DNA of 64,000 bases, from assembly GCA_037126765.1 (NCBI GenBank), contig JBBCBC010000001.1, positions 26,954,804-27,018,803 of the forward strand, written 5' to 3'. Made by a program: the position numbers and the translations under genes. Origin of the DNA: Stenogyne calaminthoides (Eukaryota > Streptophyta > Magnoliopsida > Lamiales > Lamiaceae). The notes beneath the pieces were generated by a model. That model worked only from the letters and a program-made list of their open reading frames with translations. It was not told the DNA's origin and ran no database searches. Below are positions 57,733-64,000 of this stretch, piece by piece (position 1 is the stretch's first letter; each line of letters starts with the position of its first letter).

Positions 57733-57737
57733 CAATC

Positions 57738-57925
57738 GCCTTTGACCGATGAAACAAGGATATAATGAAAAATTAAAGGGCATATGACTGATCCACTCTC
57801 GAAGTAGATGATCGTAGTGTATTTATAATCTTAATAGCGAATTTGATGAGTGAGAATTAAATAACGAAGTTGAGAATTCAAAAGACACTTTATCAATTAT
57901 AGTATAGTCGGAAAATATGAAAAAT
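57738..57925. other. Short flank between two retrotransposons
   Basis: About 190 bp of AT-rich DNA with nothing recognised. Confidence 0.45.
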
Positions 57926-59756
57926 TATTGGGAGATGAATTTAATAAAGAGTTTTGATTAGATCCCAAAACCCCTGAGTATGACATGTTCAAGATGATCT
58001 TGAGAGTCTGAGTCAGGTTTCAGTATAGAATAGTTAAGGAAGATATCTGCACAATGTATAGTCAGCAGTTATTAATCAGGTTTTAGACTCAGGTAAACCT
58101 GAATGTTCTGAAGATACTGAAGACTCAGAAGATACTGGAGATACTGAAGACTCAGAAGATACTGAAAACTCAGAAGATACTGAAGATACTGAAGACTCAG
58201 AAGATACTGAAGACTCAGAAGTTACTAAAGACTCAGAAGATATTGAAGACTCAGTAGTTACTGAAGACTCAGGAAGACCTGAATGTTCAGAGGCACTGAA
58301 GAATATCTATCTGAGTACATGCAAAACTGAGGAAAAACTCACATCTACAAAAGAATAGATGTTGCCCAAAACATTCAAGAGCAAACAAAAGGAACAAAGA
58401 CTAAGTGTTGTTTAAGGTTGTCTCATTCAGAGAGATTGACCTAAAAAGAGCCGTTTTGTTTGTCTACATTCACTGAAGACAAGAACCAATCAAAGGAAGA
58501 CAACACCGTACTTTACTGACACTGAAAGCGACAGGGCACTGAATTTTGTCAGTAGTACTATGTTCCAGACTGCAAAAATTTGTGATTGGCTACATGACTG
58601 CATATTTTCTAAAACATGCAAGGGAGTGTTCAAACCTTAAAAATAACCGTTCATCAATAACCAGAAGTGGAAACTCTTGAAGCTATCTCTTCCAACGGAT
58701 AGTTTTTCAAAGAGTGACAATTGGTGAAGTTGCCTATAAATACCAGTGACCCTCATCATTGAGAGGTTACGGGAAATTTCAGCAACTCAAGAGCTCATTC
58801 GTATTCTTGCAAATTAAAGCACACGAAAACCATAGAATTTCCCAAGTGTTTCACATTGGAGAGAGCTCATTCACTATGCTTAGATTTGATAGATATATCC
58901 AAAGCTTAGTAGAGATATCCTAGCCGTTGCATTTGTTCTTATTGTAAAGGATATCTCACCCTAGTTGGAAACCAACCCAAACTCAAACCCTTTGATAAGG
59001 TAGTTTGAGTGTGTGTGATTTGTTGGTGAGTTAAAGTTGTAAAGAGTGAGTAAGATGTAGGTTAGTCAGCCAGAAAACTCTAGAGGAGAAGTTAGTAAGC
59101 TACTTGTGGTAGTCTAAAAACTTGTGTGTGTTGAGTTAGTAAGCTGCAGTGAGTCAGCCTGAAAGCTTTAGGAAGTGTGTTAAGGAATTTCTCTGAAGAT
59201 CATAGAGAGTGGATGTAGGAGCTTGAGTCTCTGAACCACTATAATTGCTGTGTTGTTTGCTTTCTGTACTGCATTATATCTGTTGCATGTTTTTCACTGA
59301 AAGCATATTTTACTGATATTCAGTTGGAAACAATCCACTGAACTTGCATCAAATCGTTCACAGCCTTAACCACTGTTTTATTAAGGAAGAGATTTTCAGC
59401 AAGTTAAAACGAGTATAAACTTAGGGCCAACCATTCCACACTCTTGATTAGCTAGAACAGATAGTTACCAAACTGAACTAACTCTACTGAGTATTCAGTA
59501 AGATAATTATCTGATCAAAGCTTCTCAGGATCTCTGATAAAACTCAAGATCAGTTGGGCTAATCTGAAGCTTCTGAAAGCTGCTCAGGATCATTGTCTCA
59601 GTAGACTTTGACTCAGGGCGATTTGTACTTCTCTGGGCCAAAATTCTCAGGACATCCTGACCCATTTGATCTCAGTGAAGAAAAAGTTTAAAAAATCACT
59701 GAACACGTGTATTTTCCCCCATACACATGTGAGACTCGTTTGCACCGGGACCAACA
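57926..59756 (+). repeat. 5' LTR of the Sirevirus-like element
   Basis: About 1831 bp from TATTGGGAGATG (TG to TA at the tip) to GGGACCAACA. TATA box at 58735-58743. The 5' part is repeated at 60013-60510. Confidence 0.88.
58100..58290 (+). repeat. ACTGAAGACTCAGAAGAT array in LTR U3
   Basis: About 10 degenerate 9- and 18-bp units. Copy number differs from the array at 60180-60480 and that at 590-765. Confidence 0.85.
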
Positions 59757-59758
59757 AG

Positions 59759-59770
59759 TGGTATCAGAGC
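59759..59770 (+). other. Primer-binding site
   Basis: TGGTATCAGAGC, complementary to the initiator tRNA-Met 3' end, two bases after the LTR. Confidence 0.95.
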
Positions 59771-59881
59771 AGTGGTTCATTTTGACCACTTGCTTTGGTA
59801 GCCATAGTCTGATTTGCTGTAAAGACTTTGGTGGTCTACTGAATAGATCTTACTGCTAATATCTTACAAGGCTCATTTATC

Positions 59882-60012
59882 ATGCCTTCTAAGAAACTTC
59901 CTATGTTCTCTGTTGAGAGCTATGACCTATGGAGACTGAGAATGCAGGCTCATCTGTATTCCAAACATGAGAGAATGTGGAGAGTGGTTTCTGAAGGACC
60001 ATTCAAATACAC
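59882..60012 (+). pseudogene. gag N-terminal fragment
   Basis: ATG at 59882, 43 codons. LPMFSVESYDLWRLRMQAHL is the typical start of a copia gag (W-x-R-x-M block). It is cut off at 60012, exactly where a second LTR begins. Confidence 0.85.
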
Positions 60013-60510
60013 TGTTAGGAGATGAATTTAATAAAGAAGTTTTGATTAGATCTCAAAACCCCTGAGTATGACATGTTCAAGATAATCTTGATAGACTGAG
60101 TCAGGTTTCAGTACAGATTGTTCAGGAAGTTATCTGCACCATGTATAGCCAGCAGATATAGATCAGGTTAGATTTTGAAGAAACTGAAGACTCAGTAAGT
60201 TGCTGAAGTAACTGAAGACTCAGTAAGTAACTGAAGGAACTGAAGACTCAGTAAGTTGCTGAAGAAACTGAAGACTCAGTATGTCACTGAAGACTCAGTA
60301 TGTCACTAAAGACACTGAAGACTCAGTATGTCACTGAAGACACTGAAGACTCAGTATGTCACTGAACACACTGAAGACTCAGTATGTCACTGAAGACACT
60401 GAAGACTCAGAAGACACTGAAGACTCAGAAGATACTGAAGACCCGGTAGTTACTGAAGACTCAGTAAGATACTGAATACTCAGTTTAACCTGAATGATCA
60501 GAGGCACTGA
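60013..60510 (+). mobile_element. Partial nested S-family LTR
   Basis: Begins at the exact LTR tip (TGTTAGGAGATGAATTTAAT) and follows the LTR to the CCTGAATGATCAGAGGCACTGA string (equivalent to 58281-58302), then switches to RNase H coding sequence. It contains about 20 units of the GAAGACTCAGTA-type array. It looks like an insertion into gag followed by a deletion of the rest of the inserted copy and of gag through RT. Confidence 0.8.
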
Positions 60511-61123
60511 TATAACATTTGCTGTTGGGATATGTGTAAGATACCAAGCTAATCCTAAGGTTAGTCACATGGAGGCTGCCAAAAAGATTATAAAATATCT
60601 TAAAGGCACTGTGAATAGAGGATTATGGTATCCAGCTGATGATAACCTTGAATTAACTGGTTATTCAGATGCTGATTATGGAGGATGTAGAATTGACAGG
60701 AAGTCTACCACAGGAACTTGTCAATTTCTTGGAAGTAAACTGATATCATGGTTTTCAACGAAACAAACCTCAGTAGCAACCAGTACTACTGAAGCTGAAT
60801 ACATGGCTGCAGGAAGCTGTTGTGCACAGATTCTTTGTCTCAGACAACAATTGAAGGATTATAAGATTATAGCCAAAGAAGTACCTATATTTTGTGATAA
60901 TAATAGTGCAATTGCTATTTCCCAAAATCATGTATTGCACACCAGATGTAAGCATGTTGATATCAGACATCACTTCACCAGAGATCATGTTGAGAAGAAA
61001 GACATCAGAATGGAAAAAATTCATTATGATAAACAGAGAGCTGATATCTTGACTAAACCTTTGGCTGAATTAAGATTTCAGGAACTATCAGTTGAATTAG
61101 GTATGTTGGATCCAGGTGAATAA
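60511..61123 (+). pseudogene. Copia RNase H domain (pol C-terminus)
   Basis: Open to the natural end of pol at 61123 (SVELGMLDPGE). RNase H acidic residues are all present: GYSDADYGG, TTEAEYMAAG, IFCDNNSAI and QRADILTKPL. The open frame runs back into the LTR fragment (ATG at 60494), which is coincidental. The upstream polyprotein is missing, so it is a remnant, but its frame is undamaged over about 200 codons. Confidence 0.9.
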
Positions 61124-61778
61124 AGTAAAACTTGAAAATTGAAGGTTTTCAGATGCATGAAGTTTTCTCAGGTTTTTACTGAGAAACTCAGGATAAAATT
61201 GAGAGTACTGAACACTGAGTCTTGGGAAACTCAGTTATCCTGAAGATCAGTACTCAGTATCATACTGACATTTTATGAAGATCAGTACTCAGTATTATAC
61301 TGACATTTTATCAAGGTCAAAACTCAGTAAGACTGATGGAGAAAATTAGTCTGAAGAAGTATTGACTCATGCAACACATTTATTGTCTAACTGAATCTCA
61401 GTAATCATTGGCAATAAATAACAAAACACCTGAAGGAATATTTGGGCGGGACCTTTGAAATACACGAGGAAAGTCAATGGTCTGCAGGAACAGTAATTAA
61501 ATGCACTGTTCATTAATCACCAATAGGGATAAATTGGCGGCTAAGTATTTGTGAAATCGTCCTTTCATATGCCCGATTTAGTCGATTTTTAATCTCGACC
61601 GTCGATTTCTTCATCTACGCGATTTTCCATAAATCAAAATCCTATATCTATTGGAAAAATTTCCTTCAAAGCCCTATTCTAAAAAGCCTTCATCTTCACA
61701 AACACTCTGCTTCAAAACCCTAGATTGCCCAGAAAATTTTCACCTATCTCTAAACCCTTTACCAGAAATTATCCAAAA
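61124..61778 (+). other. Spacer between pol and the third ORF
   Basis: About 655 bp with CTCAGTA-rich strings (61190-61350) similar to the LTR array, then a CT/A-rich leader before the third ORF. No recognisable coding sequence. Confidence 0.5.
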
Positions 61779-63680
61779 ATGACTCTTTCTGTTTACGACA
61801 AACTCACCATTTCTAATAAACCTTGGTATGAATATGTCGTCTCTCTCGAAAGCTCATCAAATGCAACTCACGAAGAGGAAGCGTTGCATATGATTCGGTT
61901 GGCAAAGCTCACTTGCCTGGTTGCGAATCAACCAGAGGCTGAATATGCAAAAGAGGTAATAGAGTTTATCTCTAATTTGAAGTTAGATGAGGAGGATTGT
62001 ATAAAATCGCAGATTACTGTATCTCATTTAGAGCATAGTTCAAAATATATGGATTTTGTTAGGGAATTATATATTATTCCTAAGAATCTTAATGCCATAT
62101 ATGAACTAAGCGATAGAGGTGAAGACCCTATGGTATATATGATGGGTAGGGAGCAAGAATATCTGGATAAAATTGCAGAGCATCCAGTAAAGTTTGAAGC
62201 TACTCTGAATAAAAGGCATTTGAAGCCTAAATATCGAGTATTGCTGGACATTGTAAGTAAATGCATCATGAGTAGGTCTGGCAGCTTTGAACAGATAAGC
62301 ACGCCTAAGTTAAGGCTAATAGCTGCGATTGAAGATTCACCTACCACTGCATTCAACTGGTTACACTATTTAATCAAAGTGGTGAGTGATCAAGCCAAAC
62401 AAGTACAGAAGGTGAATGGCTCAGTAGTTGTCAAGGGAAAGATTCTTCATGCAACCAAGATTGCATTTATCTTGGAGATGTGCAGAGAAGAGGAGGACAT
62501 CTTTGCCAATTCCTCATCCTTTCCAAAGTCAAAAATCCTGTTCAAACCAACAACAAAGAAGACTTTGAAAGGAAAGAAAGAGAAAAACTATAACTCTCAG
62601 GAGGAGACTGCTGAAGAAGAAGCTGTTGAAGCCAAACAAGCCAGGGGGAAAGCCCTGATTCAAGTTAAAAGAGAGAAGGGAGAAAAACTGAAGAAGAAAT
62701 CACTGGCTCCTAAGCGCAGAAAGCTTCAATCTATTACTAAGGAGGAGGTCAGTGAATCTGAAGAAGTTCAACCTGAAGGCCAGCAAGGGCTGAAATCTCC
62801 ACTGCAGGTTCTGGCTCAGGTTGTGACAACTGTGCAAGATCAAGAAACTAAGGAACATGTTTTCTCTGAGGTACTCGGAACTTCTCTGAGCTCAGATAAA
62901 ATTTCTCAGGAAATCTTCAAGGGACCTCAGTTTCCTACTGAAGAGATACCTGTTCAGACTTTAGATCAGTCTGAGCCTCAGGAACTGCTGAATTTGGATG
63001 CGCTCCTGAGTGAACCATTTCTCGATCCCTCAGCACCAGAGCTCTTACAATCTGATCCTACTGACCCTGAGAGCCCAAAGTTGAAGAAGGGAGAGGCAGA
63101 AGAAACTGAATGGCGCAGCAAGGGGGAACGATTCATTCTTGATAGGTACCCTGAGCTGAGCGAATATCCTGACCTTCCGGATCTCTTCTTCAGACTCAGA
63201 ACCACTGTGTACATCCTGAATCAGACTCTTCCAGAGATGCTGAATATAGCCTCCTTCAGAGGAGAAGACTGGTGGAATGCTGAGACTGCTGTTTTGACAG
63301 AGTTCTCTGGATTCAGGAAGACCAAGCTCAGAATGAAAAATGCTGACTTTTATGAGCTAGTAAAGAGGAAGGTGGCTGAAAGAAGGAAAGCTGATGTTGA
63401 TGCCTCCAGTTCTATGAATCCAGAAGGAGATAAGGATAAGGAAGCTGATGTTGAAAATCAATCTGAGGGGGAGAAGGAACCTCAGACAGATGCTGAGAAA
63501 GAAAAGGAGACTGAAACTCAGATGGAGATGGACACTGATGCTGCACAGACTGATATCACACATCCTCAGACTGAAGTTAGCACTCTTCAGGTATCTTTTG
63601 ACACTATTAAATATTATGCCAAAGCTACTGAAGTTCATATCTTTAAATCTGTTATGTATGATATGCAGACTGAGGCTTAG
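61779..63680 (+). CDS. Envelope-like third ORF of a Sirevirus-like element (premature TAG)
   Basis: Start chosen at the ATG at 61779 (MTLSVYDKL); upstream in-frame codons to 61725 lack an ATG. 633 codons to TAG 63678-63680. The N-terminal ~230 residues are globular; the stretch LKPKYRVLLDIVSKCIMSRS followed by GSFEQISTPKLRLIAAIE resembles the conserved core of plant retrotransposon envelope-like proteins (family recognition from memory). A basic K/R-rich region (about residues 265-330), a long acidic Q/E/P/L-rich part and a second short globular part (about 460-540, YPDLPDLFFRLRTT) follow. No signal peptide or membrane span is obvious, so 'envelope' is only the traditional label. The frame stays open after the TAG to the window end (see next entry). 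Function is unknown for the family. Confidence 0.78.
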   Translation: MTLSVYDKLTISNKPWYEYVVSLESSSNATHEEEALHMIRLAKLTCLVANQPEAEYAKEVIEFISNLKLDEEDCIKSQITVSHLEHSSKYMDFVRELYIIPKNLNAIYELSDRGEDPMVYMMGREQEYLDKIAEHPVKFEATLNKRHLKPKYRVLLDIVSKCIMSRSGSFEQISTPKLRLIAAIEDSPTTAFNWLHYLIKVVSDQAKQVQKVNGSVVVKGKILHATKIAFILEMCREEEDIFANSSSFPKSKILFKPTTKKTLKGKKEKNYNSQEETAEEEAVEAKQARGKALIQVKREKGEKLKKKSLAPKRRKLQSITKEEVSESEEVQPEGQQGLKSPLQVLAQVVTTVQDQETKEHVFSEVLGTSLSSDKISQEIFKGPQFPTEEIPVQTLDQSEPQELLNLDALLSEPFLDPSAPELLQSDPTDPESPKLKKGEAEETEWRSKGERFILDRYPELSEYPDLPDLFFRLRTTVYILNQTLPEMLNIASFRGEDWWNAETAVLTEFSGFRKTKLRMKNADFYELVKRKVAERRKADVDASSSMNPEGDKDKEADVENQSEGEKEPQTDAEKEKETETQMEMDTDAAQTDITHPQTEVSTLQVSFDTIKYYAKATEVHIFKSVMYDMQTEA

Positions 63681-64000
63681 TTGGAGCAACCAGCTCAGAT
63701 GGAGCACCCAGCTCAGGTGGAAAAAGTTGTACAAGCTCCAGTAATTGATTTAAGTGCTATCTTGGATAAATTGGAGAAGGTGGTGCCAATGGTGGAGAAA
63801 GTGACTCAAATTGAAGAAACCTTGGCCAGCCAATCTCAAAAGCTGGAAAATCTGAGTTCATCTTCAGACATGCTGCAACTACAAACATCTCTTGCAGATA
63901 AAATGACTACTTTGGAAGGCAAGATTGATGTAGTCAAAACTGAGCTCAATGCAGAGATGAAGCAGATGTATCAGGAAAGAACTGCCTATCTAGAAGCCAA
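63681..64000 (+). CDS. Continuation of the third ORF past the TAG, coiled-coil
   Basis: In the same frame as 61779-63680, 106 codons without a stop to the edge of the window. Heptad-like sequence (ILDKLEKVVPMVEKVTQIEE, LQTSLADKMTTLEGKID) predicts a coiled coil, and repeated LEQPAQ/MEHPAQ strings follow the TAG directly. It is likely the natural C-terminal part of the envelope-like protein, cut off here by a CAG-to-TAG change. Partial: continues beyond the window. Confidence 0.7.
   Translation, partial: MEQPAQMEHPAQVEKVVQAPVIDLSAILDKLEKVVPMVEKVTQIEETLASQSQKLENLSSSSDMLQLQTSLADKMTTLEGKIDVVKTELNAEMKQMYQERTAYLEA

Larger units (their letters stand above)
42054..57737 (-). mobile_element. Self-nested copia complex: three LTRs, two internal regions
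   Basis: One target duplication CAATC (42054-42058, 57733-57737) flanks LTR-A 42059-43908, internal-1, LTR-B 49343-51199, internal-2, LTR-C 55889-57732. All are minus-oriented and belong to the family of copia D. Internal-2 starts abruptly inside RNase H at the very end of LTR-B. The left part of LTR-A matches LTR-C and the right part matches LTR-B. This is best explained by insertion of one copy into the pol of another, then recombination between the two leftmost LTRs, which removed the intervening DNA. Confidence 0.88.
57926..64000 (+). mobile_element. Sirevirus-like copia (S family), 5' LTR to beyond the window
   Basis: LTR 57926-59756, PBS 59759-59770, start of gag at 59882, a partial second LTR (60013-60510), RNase H (60511-61123), then a long third ORF (61779 onward). 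RNase H strings (AEYMAAGSCCAQIL, RHHFTRDHVEKKDI, LSVELGM) and the extra ORF after pol fit the Sirevirus/Maximus lineage. Most of gag, protease, integrase and RT is missing. The 3' LTR is outside the window, so no target duplication can be checked. Confidence 0.88.

Noticed and set aside
61725..61778. Start of the third ORF at 61725
   Set aside because: The codon there is TTG. The first ATG in frame is at 61779.

Overview
This window is nuclear DNA of a flowering plant, most likely a eudicot. The evidence is AT-rich DNA with spliced genes, an NST-type NAC transcription factor, Ty1/copia retrotransposons primed by initiator tRNA-Met, and MULE, CACTA, MITE and SINE insertions. Only one ordinary host gene is visible. 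The rest is transposon-derived, much of it nested. Species cannot be read from the sequence; a Lamiales-like plant is only a guess.

Layout. 336-1839: decayed solo LTR of a long-LTR copia family (called the S family here). 2970-9409: copia element on the minus strand with 199-bp LTRs, TSD CGACC and TA...CA LTR ends in sense orientation; an S-type solo LTR (5215-6820, TSD CTTTG) splits its pol. 9523-11361: non-autonomous MULE with ~100-bp TIRs and a 10-bp TSD, carrying GC-richer coding-like cargo. 12076-13330: small CACTA element inside an older repeat. 13733-16678 (minus): an intact three-exon NAC gene of the NST1/NST2/NST3 secondary-wall clade, with foldback MITEs in both introns and the promoter. 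17982-28085: a ~10.1-kb element with ~105-bp inverted termini. It carries an apparently intact five-exon plant-mobile-domain (PMD, MAIL1-like) gene on minus and, divergently on plus, a decayed FAR1/MULE transposase followed by an OTU-type protease domain. An 18-copy 22-bp minisatellite lies between them. 28171-38589: a truncated S-family LTR interrupted by a complete copia element (28605-38489, TSD CCTGA), itself containing another S-family solo LTR (30359-31787, TSD TACAG). 40266-40460: a tRNA-derived SINE. 42059-57732: LTR-internal-LTR-internal-LTR, all one family, bounded by a single TSD (CAATC); the leftmost LTR is a chimera, which points to self-nesting followed by LTR-LTR recombination. 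57926 to the window end: an S-family (Sirevirus-like) element with an internal rearrangement, an RNase H domain and a long envelope-like third ORF running off the window.

How it fits together. The NST gene would act in secondary cell-wall formation; its neighbours are parasitic. The most interesting unit is the 10-kb inverted-repeat element. A PMD gene (a family linked to silencing and known from transposons) stays open and spliceable there, while the partner transposase has collected stops and a frameshift. A second, more technical signal is that many CAG/CTG sites in the 42-57.7 kb copia copies are altered into CG-containing strings, often differently in sibling LTRs. This may be a modified-base sequencing artefact and should be excluded before the frameshifts there are read as biology.
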